Origin: Panax quinquefolius
Taxonomy: Eukaryota; Streptophyta; Magnoliopsida; Apiales; Araliaceae
Assembly: GCA_020205615.1 (NCBI GenBank)
Contig: CM035166.1
Location: forward strand, 92,544,706-92,608,705
Reading direction: 5' to 3'
DNA length: 64,000 nt
The notes under the pieces: generated by a model
The model's database searches: none
What the model was told of the DNA's origin: nothing
Seen by the model: the letters and a program-made list of their open reading frames with translations, nothing else
Translations under genes and position numbers: made by a program
Shown here: one piece after another, positions 33,301 through 45,164 of the stretch
How positions within the stretch are numbered: position 1 is the first letter of the stretch
How the letters are laid out: each line of letters begins with the position of its first letter

Positions 33301-35100
33301 AGAAAGCTTGACATCCATTTTTCAATAAGCGAATAGCTTTATGGCTTGAGATGGCCGTGATTAATTTTAATGGTTTGGTCGTTTGAATTAGCATAATAGG
33401 TTGATTAGGAATATGAAAACTAACAACCTTACGAAAACAATCAATTTTTGCATGATAAGTAGTTAACCAATCAATCCACAGAATCACGTCAAATGCAAGT
33501 ATTTTTAATGAAATAAGATCGACGGGTAATGTGAGGTGCCGATTTGAACCAAACAAGACTTATAAGCGATGGATGTAATGAAGGTTTCTCCCAGCGGAGT
33601 TTCCACAGATAAGTCGAAGTCTAATTTCTCGGTCAAATTTAATCGATGGCGCAAGTAGGAGAAATAAAGAATGGGTAGAACCGGTTATCAAATAAAGTGT
33701 AGACTTCATTAGAGTTTATGATAAGCTTACCGTGATGACCTCATTCGGGTTCCTTGCTCTCTGGGAGGTCACAACAAACGCTCTCCCTTACTTTCTCTGG
33801 TTTTGACTTTTACGGGGCGGCCTTTGGTGCCTCCATCCTAGTTGAATTTGTCTTGATGGCAACAAAATCGAGCTAAGTGACCTTCTCTTCCACAATTATA
33901 ACATGTTTTGGATGGCGTAGCACGATTTGGTGATGTGTCCCTCTTCTCCGCATTTTTGAAGCATATGATAGGTGGTCTTTCTCCTTCCTTAACAACGGGT
34001 CTTTGGTCTTGGCGTCTTTCCATCATTGTTGAATCTCCGTTTCTTGAAATGTCCATTCTTATTGTTTTGTACGATTACCACCGAAGTGGTTACCATATCG
34101 GCTTTTTGATTCCCTCCACGCTTGTTGTCAACCGCTTGATGACTACTCTCATTTGGTATTATAACTTCTTAAATTTGCTCTCTTTTAGTTGCGTTGACTC
34201 GTTATCGCGCTCCACTAATGAGCCCTATTTACAACATCTGAATACAAACCACGGTTTATGAGAAATAAGATGTTGGCGTATCTCCGACTTCAAACCTCTT
34301 AAAAACATTAGCGCCATTCTCTCTTCATTATCCACCAGTGGGGCCTGAAACCGTGATAACTCATAAATTTTGCCTCGTATTGCGACACGGTCGTATTGTT
34401 TTGTTCCAACTTGATAAACTCTACCTCCTTCATGTGGCGCGATACTTTCGGGAAAGTATTTGTCGTTGAAACGACTCTGGAACTTCTCCCAAGATATCTT
34501 GATCTGACGGGTTGAGTACGTTTCTGGATTCCCACCGATGTCTGCCTCTCAAAGCATGACATAAAAGCGGCAAAGGAACCTTTTGCTCCTCGGAGCATCC
34601 CAAGACATCAAATATCTTGGTAATCTGCTTTATCCATGCTTCCGCGAAGTGGTTTTGGCTCTCCCTTATAAACTCCGGTGGTCCCGGCTCCTTGAATTGT
34701 TTAGCGGTGACCTTGCAGAGAGTTTTCCGTGTTTCCACCTACGTTTTGGGCCGAGTCGCTCTACTTTCTTTGTTGCATAAATTGCATAAAGCCTCACGAA
34801 CATTTGATCATTCATCATTTGGTCGGTGTTGTTGTTTGCATGAGGATTATCGCCTTCGATGCACATTATCACGATTATTGATATGTGGTGAATCAACGAT
34901 CTCTTTGTGCTCCATTCTTATTCTCAACATTCTCGGATGTCATTTTGAATCTTGCCACAAAACAAAAGATTAATTGACATGTAACAATTATCTTTATATT
35001 ACGACCAACCAATAAAATAGCACATAAACTTAGGTAGGTCATCTACTAGCGAAAGGTATTCCCGTCTCTCCCCTCTAGTACTTTTCTCACATCTTAGCGA
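30355..35100 (-). pseudogene. B2 gag-pol, degenerate (chromovirus)
   Basis: Recognisable parts in order on the minus strand are as follows. Gag N-terminus with [14 protein letters not shown] lies near 34,600. An intact CCHC zinc knuckle CYNCGREGHLARFC is at 33862-33903. Protease-like sequence ends FDVILWIDWLTTYHAKIDCF at about 33,460. RT carries [13 protein letters not shown] (33,140), STSPWGAPC (33,045) and the polymerase-box variant [11 protein letters not shown] (32,690). RNase H lies at 32,150-32,450. Integrase has the zinc-binding block ending CLTCQRS (31,477-31,695), a catalytic core (31,140-31,430) and a chromodomain-type tail ending RYPYLFNIP near 30,370. Frameshifts separate nearly every block, so no full protein could be made as written. 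Confidence 0.85.
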
Positions 35101-35110
35101 GGATCATATC

Positions 35111-35127
35111 CTTAGCTTTGATACCAA
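35111..35127 (-). other. B2 primer binding site
   Basis: The minus strand reads TTGGTATCAAAGCTAAG, matching the initiator tRNA-Met 3' end at TTGGTATCA. Confidence 0.8.
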
Positions 35128-35128
35128 G

Positions 35129-37552
35129 CGTGGCGCCCCCAAAATTAGGTATACATCACCCATCTTGGGTGATCGCCACTTACATGGTGCAAATTTAAAT
35201 ACAACTTATTAACATAAGCATCTTGTACAATCTGACATAAAGCGTGAGTTTAAATACAAATATAAATCTACTAGATATTATACAAACTCAAACAAAAGTC
35301 CTCATTACAATTATTATCACACTATTTCACGAATAGTGAGGACTACTAATCTTATCTTGGGACCATCACTCGTTTCCCAGGCTAAGTCCCGGCTATATTC
35401 TCATTTCACGAGAAAACGGAAAGAAAGGGTGAGCTCAACTAGCCCGATAAAATATTATGACTAAGATAATGCGAGAATAAATTATCAATAGTCTTCAACA
35501 ATGTTAAGCGATAAAATACAATAGACAACAAGTTTAAGCTGCGGTGAAATCACGATCCATTAAAAAATTCAGTAGAAAATAAAATCTACTATCTTTTATG
35601 ATTTAAAGGTTTTCATCAACTTTATAAATTGAGACTCGACTTTAATAAATAATCCACATCATCGAATCACCCCTGCTTTACGGCGAGGATATTCTTTAGT
35701 ATCACGACCACAATTATTCACCACTACGGGCGAGAATAGTTGTGTATTCATTAATAGTCATGATCATGCCAACAACTCTCCATCGATGCACTTTCTGACC
35801 CTTTGAGGATTTTTACCACATCATTTGTAACATTACGGTCGTGATTACAATAGAATAATCCACAGTCATAATCATACCAAGTCCATCCATGCTCTACGAG
35901 GCCCACGAGATGACTTTAAAAAAAATATAAACATGAGGATGATGACAATGATATAAAATTCATAAAACAAGTTCAAAATTATTTTATCCGAGATTATTAA
36001 CGTCAAATTGTCGACATGATCTTTGCTTTGTAGAGTAAAATTCAAGAATGATCGGAAGAATATTTCCATGAAAAGATCTTTGGATGAAGCGCAAATATCG
36101 AGGATATTCTACTAATTTCATGGAGTATAGAAGTCAAAGTTTTAACCAATTGGGTATAATAAAGAATGGAATAACAAAAGAAATCACCATGCATGCGGTA
36201 CTTGCGCATAGGCGAGTTATTCAACGAGAATAATAATAACGGAACGGTCGGTGAAATTCACACAAAGCGGGATGTTCAACGAGAATAATAAAGATGGAAC
36301 CCGGATCCGGTGTAAAACACGGATAGGATATTCAACGAGAATGATAAAAAGCGGAACCCGGTCGGGTGTAAAACACTGTGAGCGGGATGTTCCAACGAGA
36401 ATAATAATAAAAGGCGGAACCGAATCCGGTGTAAAACACCTGTGAGCAGGATGTTCCAACGGAATAATAGAAGAATGTCACCAAGTATAGGGTAAACCGC
36501 ATATCTGAGTTATTCAAATGAGAATAATAAGCAATGGAATAACATAAGGATTTCACCAAGTATAGGGTATCTGGCGTATCACAGTTATGTATAGGGTATG
36601 CCACTTTTACGAGTTATTCAATGAAATAATAGTGAATGGAATAACGAAGTTCTCTTCAAGAAGAAAGAATAATAACACCCACCACACTAGTAAAAAAAAT
36701 GAATATAGAAGTAGTGAAGTAGCGAAATACTCTTCTTCTTTTCTATAACTTTCTCTATAGCTTCTCTATAATTTCTCTCTCTAGAGTTTCAATTGAATTA
36801 AATGAAAATAATGAAGGAATGAGCTTATTTATAGGAAAATGGAATGCATAGTAACTAATCCATGAGCGGTCAGTTGATTTACTTTAATCGGCGGTCCATA
36901 TTTAAAAGCAAAATCTTTTAAATAAAATATAATATATTCTATTTATATAAAAACATTTTACTATGCAAACACTATGCAAAATACTATACAAAATACTATG
37001 CAACAATATGCATAATAAAATATAATATATTTTATTTATAAAATAACTTTAATAAAGTATTACATTTTTTATATAAAAAGATGTTTACATTTTATTACGT
37101 TAATAATACGAATAAAACAAAAAGTCATTATCGCTATAATAATTCATGATGATAATGGAATCAAATCGAGTGACTTCTCATAAGCATCGATATAATCAAT
37201 ACTGTGTGTCTACTTCTTATGCACCACATGTATTCTTGTACTTTTACTACTGAGAGTAGTTCAACAATATCAACGGTAAAACTTCCGCCGTTATTTCAAT
37301 AAAATATTTTTGTCGTTTTCTCGATCAAAAATAATAATTACATTGTGGGGTCCACCAATGATTGAGTTATTATGAATATTTCCTGCTAAACCGAATATTC
37401 CCAGAGCCAATCGAATATAATATAACCACTTGCATACTTTGCAAAATTTATAAATATTACCCACAACTATAACATTATATCAAATTATTCCATAATATTC
37501 AAAATAATATTTATAAAAAATTCATCTTTATTTATAAAAGTTGGGGTCTTAC
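35129..37552 (-). mobile_element. B2 5' LTR
   Basis: 2.42 kb; in minus orientation it starts GTAAGACCCCAAC and ends at GGGGGCGCCAC. A TATA box TATAAATA lies at 36826-36833 (minus), followed by CT-rich sequence near the expected transcription start. The tandem array around GGAATAATAATAA/AACACCGGAT-type units is at about 36,215-36,640. Confidence 0.88.
36826..36833 (-). promoter_or_regulatory. TATA box of B2 5' LTR
   Basis: CCTATAAATAAGC on the minus strand, the same position relative to the LTR as in the other B copies (49648-49655 and 61632-61639). Confidence 0.7.
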
Positions 37553-38773
37553 GGGGTTACTATTCAGGAAGTTACTATTCACGAGTTACTATTCACTTAT
37601 TCATGAGTTACTATTCACGAGTTACTATTCATGAGTTCTTATTCACGAGTTACTTATTCACGAGTACTATTCACGAAGCGTGAAGATGATGTTTTTGTGG
37701 AATTTCTATCTTTTGGTGGTGAAAGTTACTATTCACGTGTCGACCTTATTCACGATCACGATACTCAAGACTATATTCATCAAAAATAAAATTTCTTCTT
37801 TTCGTTTTCGTCTCGAAATATCTATTCGGATACTAGCTTTGATTGTATCCATGTTTTGATCATTCTTGAATTTTACTTGATATGATTATTTATGAAGTAT
37901 TTGTGAACTTCGGATTGTTTAAAGTGCGAATCCATCCATACTTGTTCTTTTATTTCAATGGATTCGTTTTCTTTAAAAATATTTTTCATCATCCTCGATC
38001 TTAAATGATGATATTATTGAATATCTTTGGCTGTAGTGTAAAGATGAATGATTTCGATGAATATCTTTGGCTCAGAGTGCAAAGATGAGCAGTGTTTAAA
38101 TGAATACATGGCCGATGATGAATATCTTTGGCCTTTAGTGCAAAGATGAGCAGTGTTGAGATGAACATGGCGAGATTGATGAATATCTTTGGCTGTAGTG
38201 CAAAGATGAATATTTGATTTGAGATGAATATTGATTGATGTTACTGAGGATAAAATATTGATGATGGACCGTTAAATTCATAGATTATAGTAGATTTCAT
38301 TCTCTACGTAACTCTTACATGAATTATTATTTCACGCGAATATTGATCGAAAACTTGTTGCTCTATCAGATTCTATCGATTTTTCCTGTTGGAGACTAAC
38401 GATAATTTGTTGTATATTATCTTAGTCATAGTATTCTTCTTTTGGGCTAGTTGAGCTCACCCTATTCCTTGTTGTTCCATTTTTCTTCTCGGGAGGCGAG
38501 AATGTAGCGAGTACTTTAGTCGGGGTATGGAATGAAGGTTCTAGAGAGAGTTGTTTAGTAGTCCTCACCATTTTGTAAAATAATGTATCAATAATTATGA
38601 TGGGGATTTATTTGCGTGTGGATATTATCTAGAAGACAATATTATATTTAAACTCACATATATATTGTCGTATTTCACACGACATTTGTATTATTGAAGT
38701 TGTAGTTTATTTCTTGTACCATGTATTTGGCGACTCGTAATGGGTGTTGTGTATACCTATTTTTGGGCGTCAC
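37553..38773 (+). mobile_element. A2 5' LTR, second part
   Basis: Continues the LTR after the B2 insertion. It holds a minisatellite of AGTTACTATTCAC/TG units (37,556-37,680) and four ATCTTTGG...CAAAGATGA hairpin units (38,018-38,210). It ends TTTTGGGCGTCAC. Confidence 0.88.
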
Positions 38774-38775
38774 GG

Positions 38776-38792
38776 TTGGTATCGAGCTTAGG
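38776..38792 (+). other. A2 primer binding site
   Basis: TTGGTATCGAGCTTAGGG follows the LTR end, corresponding to the initiator tRNA-Met 3' end with one mismatch region. Confidence 0.75.
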
Positions 38793-38949
38793 GATATGAT
38801 CTCTGGCGGAGATCGGGGAAAAAGAACTAGGAGGGAGAGACGAGTAAATCCTTCGCTAGTGTGTCCTACCTAAGCTTATTTGTTGGTTGGTCATAATATA
38901 GGGGTATTATGTGATTTGTTAATTTATTTAATTAACCCTTGTTTTATGA

Positions 38950-41900
38950 TAGTTTTTAAGAATGGGCTGCTTTGAACGTTAACAATGGAGTGAATGAGAT
39001 CGTGGAGACACCTCTAATCGCCAACCGAGATAATGTGATGTCGAAGTGAAGAAGGAATTAGAGATATCCATGTGGTGAGTGAAGAATTGATAGTTGCACC
39101 TTTTGAGATAATCGCAGATGTAACAAAATGAGAGTGAGGAAGAAGAGGAAGAAGAGGTACACGAAGAGAGTTTATTAGAGGTATTTTATGATCAAAATAT
39201 AGAATTGCAAAATCGTATTCATGAGTTAGAAGAGCGAGTTTGAAGAATTGCGAGGCGATCGTGGAGCAAAAGGATGCAACGATTCAAGCTTGTTACCCGA
39301 TATGTGATGCTTGAATGAAGCACTCTTTGGCGAGTATAAGATGATAAAGTCGAATTTGAAATTTGAAAGAAGAAATAATCGAACGAGTGAGAATGAGTGA
39401 TGCATGGGTAAAAGCCGCATTTGACGCATTGATATTATGGAAAGAGATGTCCAATCTAAAAAGAAAGATTTAACAATGACGGGAAGACGTCGGCGAAGAC
39501 ATCGGCACACAAAGACAAATTCTAGGGAAGAAAACGATCGCCAGTTAGATGCTACTGAGATCACGGAGAGGAGGGACATATAAGGTCAAACTGTTCAAAG
39601 CCTTCCAAGATATGTTTTAGTTGTGGAAAAGATGGTCACATAGCTAGATTTTTGTCCTATAGCGAAATCAAGTCCAGTTGGGGCGTTGGCACGAGGCGGA
39701 TCTGAAAAAGTCAAAGTCAATCGGTTCTGGAAGAGCGTTTGTGCGTGACCGGTCAAAATCGAGGAACCCGAACGAAGTTAGCGGTTAGTTAATTATAAAT
39801 TCTTGCGAAGTTTATACCTTACTAGATCTGGGATTCTACCCATTCTTTTATCTCTCTTGCTTGCGCTCAACGTTTGAACTTGACTACGGAGAAATTAGAC
39901 TTGACTTATTTATGGAGACTCCATTAGGAGAAACTTTCATTACATCCGTTGTTTAAAAATCTTGCTTGATTCAAGTTGGCACTATCACATTACACATTAA
40001 CCTTATTTCTATAGAGATATTTGCTTTTGATGTGATTTTAAGGTTAACTACTCATCATGCCAAATTGATTGCTTTTGTAAGGTTGTTAGTTTTCATATTC
40101 CTAAGCAACTTTGTTATTCAATTCAAGCAATCAAACCATTGTAGTTAAACATTTTCATATCAAGCCATAAAGTCATTCGTTTATTACGGATGTCAAGTTT
40201 TCTTAGTCCATGTTATGGATTTGAATAAAGACACGTCAGATTTGAATAATATTCTTGTTGTTATTGATTTTTCCCGACGTATTTTCTCGAAGAATTTCTT
40301 GGCTTACTCCCAAAGCGATATTAAATTTTGTATCGACTTTGAACCCTGATACAAAACTCATTTCTAAAATCTCATATCGAATGGCTCTATTGAACTTGAG
40401 GAGTTAAAAATTCAACTATAGAATTTGGTACTGAGCCTTTATCTTGTGACTTCCTTTGTGGAATTCACCTGCGAGACTCTATAGGGGACGCCATATTAGA
40501 TGCGATAAGTAAAGCGATAGGTGTTATTGTGACGTCTTATCCAAGATTGGGATATGAGTCACGATTGAGAACAACCTAAATCGATAATCGAAATCGTAGC
40601 TTTCAGAAGCTTAGTTGGCTATTATCGGAGATTCGTTGAAGGATATTCTCGAATCGCTATTCCATTAACGCAAATGACTCGTAGAGATACAAAATTCAAA
40701 TGGAGCAAGGAATGTGGTAAGAGCTTCGAAGAACTCAAGAGGAGACTCATTTCAAAGACGTGTTACGACCATGCCATCCTGGAAAAGCGAACGTGGTAGG
40801 TGACGTGTTGAATAGAAGATCGTATACAAAATCTGAGTACGATATTGTCAAAGACTAATTTCAGTATAATTTACAAATAATAGAGATGGAGATGAAAACT
40901 CTAGGTACCCACGTGATGATATACTGATGCGTGATGATATCTGAGTATAATCGACTTTAATCGATAAAGTTAAAGTTTGCTCAAGCCACCGCACCCAGTG
41001 AGTGATGCGTATGAAGAAAGAAAGTACTGAAGGAGCTATTAGGGCGAGAATTGATGAAGAAGGAATACTTGAGTCCACTCTAGACTTTGTGTTCCTAACG
41101 ACTACGATTTGAAGTACAAGATTATGATGGAGGCACACAATACACCATTTGCAATCCATCCTGGAAGTACTAAAATGTATCGTGATCTTGACATACATTT
41201 TGGTGGAACAATATGAAGAGAGAGATTGCAAAGTTTATCTCGATGTGTTTAACTTGCCAACGTGTAAGAGCAGACATCTACTACCTAAGGGTCCGTTGCA
41301 ACCACTTGAGATTCGAAATGGAAGTGGGAACACATTACCATGGATTTAGATTCTGGGTCTTCCTACGGTTTTCTCAAGGCATCAATGCTATTTGGGTTAT
41401 TGTTGATAGATTAACCAAATCTGCTCATTTCTTCTTGCCGTCACGGAGACTTATTCCCTTGAGCGTCTTGCTAGTATGTACGTAAATGAGATTATGAGGT
41501 TGCATGGCATGCTGTATCCATAGTTTGGATCGTGACCCAAGATTCACTTCAAGATTTTGGGTTAGCTTGCAAAAAGCTATGGGCACGAATTTGCGATTTA
41601 GTTCGAAGATACCATCCCCAAACGGACGGACAATCGAGAGGACTATTCAAACTCTTGAAGATATATTAAGACTCTGTGTCCTAGACTTCAAGGCGGTTGG
41701 GATAAGTATTTACCATTGGTGGAATTCTCCTACAACAACAGTTATCGAGCAAGTATAGGTGTAGCTCCATTTGAAGCATTATATGGGCCGAAAATGTCGT
41801 TCTCAATATGTTGGGATGAGGTGGGTGAAGCAACATTGTTGGGACCCGAGGTTAGTGCGTATGACTCTTGAAAAGATCCAAATGATTCGACAACGTATAC

Positions 41901-42420
41901 AAACGGCACAAGATCGACAAAAGAGTTATGTGGATCTTCATCGAAAGGACGTGGAATTTAGTGTAGGGGATCATGTATTATTGCGAGTTGCTCCATGGAA
42001 GGGAGTTACAAGATTTAGGAAGAGAGGAAAGCTCAATCCACGATTTATTGGTCCATTTCAAATTCTTGACCGAGTAGGAAATGTAGCCTATAGACTTGCG
42101 TTACCTCCAAGTATGTCTCGTGTTCATAATGTGTTTCACATATCTCGTACTTCAGAAATATGTGAAAGACCGAACCACGTTATAGAGTTAGAACCGGGAC
42201 GAGATAGCCAAGACTTAACGTATGAGGAGGTACTGTCAAGATTTTGGATAGGAAGGAGTATGTCCTACGCCAAGAAAGGTCATACCACAAGTTAAAGTTT
42301 TGTGGAGGAATCATCTTTATAGAGGAAATGACACAGGAATTGGAAGCGGAAATGAAAGCGAGGTATCCTCACCTTTTGAAACACCAGTCGTCGTCGTCGA
42401 TTTAAGTGGACGAAATTTCA
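38950..42420 (+). pseudogene. A2 gag-pol, deleted and frameshifted
   Basis: The gag region (38,950-39,660) is acidic and has a near-complete zinc knuckle CFSCGKDGHIARF at 39613-39651, with the last Cys displaced by one base. Protease-like sequence follows at about 39,800-40,060 and the RT N-terminus with PYRMAL-like sequence near 40,370. The RT palm is essentially missing between about 40,440 and 40,600, where an 'LSGYYRRFVEGYS'-type block resumes. RNase H remnants follow at 40,640-40,800. Integrase has the zinc block ending CLTCQRV (about 41,260), a DRLTKSAHF core (41,410) and SLDRDPRF (41,525). The best preserved part is 41771-42295, with the GPF motif LNPRFIGPFQILDRVGN and the start of the chromodomain. 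Loss of RT makes this copy non-autonomous. Confidence 0.85.
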
Positions 42421-42421
42421 T

Positions 42422-42433
42422 AAGGAGGGAGGT
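42422..42433 (+). other. A2 polypurine tract
   Basis: AAGGAGGGAGGT directly precedes TGTAAGACC at 42434. Confidence 0.85.
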
Positions 42434-45164
42434 TGTAAGACCAGAAATTTTTTAAATAAAAAGGAATTTCCTTTATTTATTATTTTGAAATAGTAAGGGT
42501 TGATTTGATTAATGTGGATAGTTAAGGGTTAAATACGCAAAATATTTCAAAATAAGCAGTGGTTATAAAATATTCATTGTTGTCGGGGAATATTCGTTTG
42601 GTGCGTGGAATATTAAATGCTTCGGGAATATTAAATGCAACCCAAGCGACCATGTGTGGGCCCCATAACGAAAAGCGATTGGATGAGGAAAACGACAAAT
42701 ATAAGTTGTTTAAAAATAACGTATTAATTATTACTGAATTAAGATCATTGGAATACCTTTGGTTAAAATACTGATGTCTGGCGTGGTTTGCGAAAGAAGC
42801 ACTGCAGTATTACACAATATTGTTGAATTATTGATCCTTACGTGAAGGCACTTACTCAATAATTATTACAATGAATTCTTGTTCAATAGTTTATTTTATT
42901 AATTCAATAATTGTTGCGTTGATATTTTATATTATTATTATTTTAATAATTGTCATTTGCACAATTTTCCCATTATCGGATCAATAATTCATATTATTTG
43001 AATAATATTATTAGATAGCATTATTGGCAATGTCTAGAAAGTTACATCGAGGAGAGGTTTGGTCACCTAATTGCATGCGCCCGATGAGGAGAAATTCTTA
43101 TTGAAAGCCCCTCTTTCTGAGGAGCGGCTTTGGTTGTCATAATTGTGATTACATAATATTATTTGTGAATAATTAATTATTGATTCATATGATAAGAAAT
43201 ATTTATTTTATATGAATATAAATGATGGATTTATTTATGTGGTTATTAATGAAGGAATTAATCTTTGAGATGTTTTATTTGTATTTTGTTTTGGATTGGA
43301 GGTATTAAAAAAAATCAAATCGGTGTTATTCTGACTTTATTGTGTGAGTTATAATATTTAATCCGACCGTTGGATCGTTGTAATTTTTGGATATGTTATA
43401 CATATATAAGTTGAGTATATGTCCACAAATTTTGAACCGTTAAAGATGAGCGTATAATTTATTATGAATTTTAAGAGGTGGTGATTCGAAAATTAGGTTA
43501 TAAATGATTTTGGTGGAAAATTCTAGAATTGGTGGGCCCCCACTTGTGGTTGGTGAAAAAATGTGCTGAATTTTATTTCAAATGTGGTGGGTGGGAATAG
43601 TAGCGAGTAAAGCCATCGGGTTCTTGCGGTGTTAAGTGCCTTGGTGTCTAACATTTTCCTATAAATAGAGGCTAAGTTAGAATTGAAAATCACACCGAAA
43701 CAAAGTTTTCTCTCTTCTCTCTCTATATTATTGAGGCGTATTTTGTGAGTATTTAGATACTTTGAGAGTTCTTTATTCGATACAAGTTTCATTCAAAGAT
43801 CACTTGAGCCTTTCCTTAGGAGTCATCTTGATTCTTTGAGGTAAGGGATATTATTTTTTTAAATAATGATATTAATTCTTCAATATCATTATCTTTGAAA
43901 TGTTGATCTGAAGTTTTATCAAATTTGGAACTTTTTCATGTCGGGGTTACTATTCATGAGTTACTATTCACGAGTTACTATTCATGAGTTACTATTCACG
44001 ATTACTTATTCATGAGTTACTATTCACGAGTTCTTATTCACGAGTACTATTCATGAAGCGTGAAGATGTTTTTGTGGAATTTCTATCTTTTGGTGTCGAG
44101 TTACTATTCACGTATCGGACTATTCACGATATCTGACACTATTCACGATACTGACCTTATTCATCGAAAAATAAAATTTCTTCTTTTCGTCCAAAATATC
44201 TATTACGGATACTAGCTTTGATTGTATCCATGTTTTTGATCATTCTTGAATTTTACTTGATTATGATTATTTATGAAGTATTTGTGAACTCGGATTGTTT
44301 AAAGTACGAATCCATAATCCATAAGTATTTATGAAGTATTCTTGAATTGTTCGTTTTCTTTAAAAATATTTTTCATCATCCTCAGTCTTAAATGATGATA
44401 TTATTGAATATCTTTGGCCTGTAGTGCAAAGATGAATGATTTCGATGAATATCTTTGGCACAGAGTGCAAAGATGAGCAGTGTTTAAATGAACATGATGG
44501 ATCGATGAATATCTTTGGCCTTTAGTGCAAAGATGAGCAGTGTTGAGATGAACATGACCGATTGATGAATATCTTTGGCTGTAGTGCAAAGATGAATATT
44601 TGATTTGAGATGAATATTGATTGATGTTACGGGATAAAATATTGATGATGGGTATTTAAATTCATAGATTATAGTAGATTTCATTCTCTACGTAACTCTT
44701 CTATGAATTATTATTTTCGCTGCGAATATTGATCTGAAACTTGTTGTCTATTGTATTCTATCAGATTTTTCCCTCGTTGGAGACTAACGATAATTTGTTG
44801 TATATTATCTTAGTCATAGTATTCTTTACTGGGCTAGTTGAGCTCACCCTTTTCCTTGTTGTTCCATTTTTCTTCTCAGGAGGCGAGAATGTAGCGAGTA
44901 CTTAGTCGGGTATGGAATGAAGAAGGTTCTAGAGAGAGTTGTTTAGTAGTCCTCACCATTTTGTAAAATAATGTATCAATAATTATGATGGGGATTTATT
45001 TGCGTGTGGATATTTTCTAGAAGACAATATTATATTTAAACTCATAGTATATATTGTCGTATTTCACACGACATTTGTATTATTGAAGTTGTAGTTTGCT
45101 TCTTGTACCATGTATTTGGCGACTCAGAATGGGTGTTGTGTATACCTATTTTGGGGGCGTCACA
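42434..45164 (+). mobile_element. A2 3' LTR, the most complete family-A LTR in the window
   Basis: 2731 bp, TG...CA. A TATA box is at 43660-43667 (CCTATAAATAGAGG). Just downstream are CT-rich initiator-like sequence, a GTTACTATTCA(T/C)GA minisatellite (43,940-44,055), four ATCTTTGG/CAAAGAT hairpin units (44,405-44,595) and the GGGCTAGTTGAGCTCACCC block (44,832-44,850). Useful as the reference copy for the family. Confidence 0.92.
43660..43667 (+). promoter_or_regulatory. TATA box of A2 3' LTR
   Basis: TATAAATA preceded by TTTCC and followed 40-60 bp later by TTCTCTCTTCTCTCTC. The same arrangement occurs at 57176-57183 in A3. Confidence 0.7.

Larger units (their letters stand above)
27909..37552 (-). 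mobile_element. Element B2: near full-length family-B chromovirus
   Basis: Minus orientation: 5' LTR at 35129-37552, primer site 35111-35127, gag-pol 34,900-30,360, polypurine tract and 3' LTR 27909-30309. Total 9.6 kb. Its insertion splits the 5' LTR of A2: the left flank ...TTTGGAACTTTTCACATGT and right flank GGGGTTACTATTCA are contiguous in intact A LTRs (about 43,928-43,960). Only the left CATGT of the expected target duplication survives. The right junction lacks a few bases. Gag and pol blocks are recognisable but cut by many small indels. Confidence 0.9.
26990..45164 (+). mobile_element. Element A2: full-length family-A chromovirus, interrupted by B2
   Basis: The element starts TGTAAGACCCC (26990), ends GGGGGCGTCACA (45164) and has 5-bp target duplications CTATA on both sides. 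Layout: 5' LTR (26990-27908 and 37553-38773), primer site, gag, protease, damaged RT/RNase H, integrase with chromodomain, polypurine tract and 3' LTR (42434-45164). Without B2 it is about 8.5 kb. The internal part is only 3.66 kb because RT and parts of gag are lost, so it could move only with helper proteins. It is inserted in the LTR of A1 and is therefore younger than A1. Confidence 0.9.

Noticed and set aside
37556..37680. Regular short repeats in the LTRs that could look like a CRISPR array
   Set aside because: Units are contiguous 12-14 bp without unique spacers, sit in plant LTRs and recur in each LTR copy. This is a minisatellite.
38950..39600. A new acidic coiled-coil gene in the A2 gag region
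   Set aside because: Position between primer site and zinc knuckle, plus frame breaks, show that it is the gag of the element.
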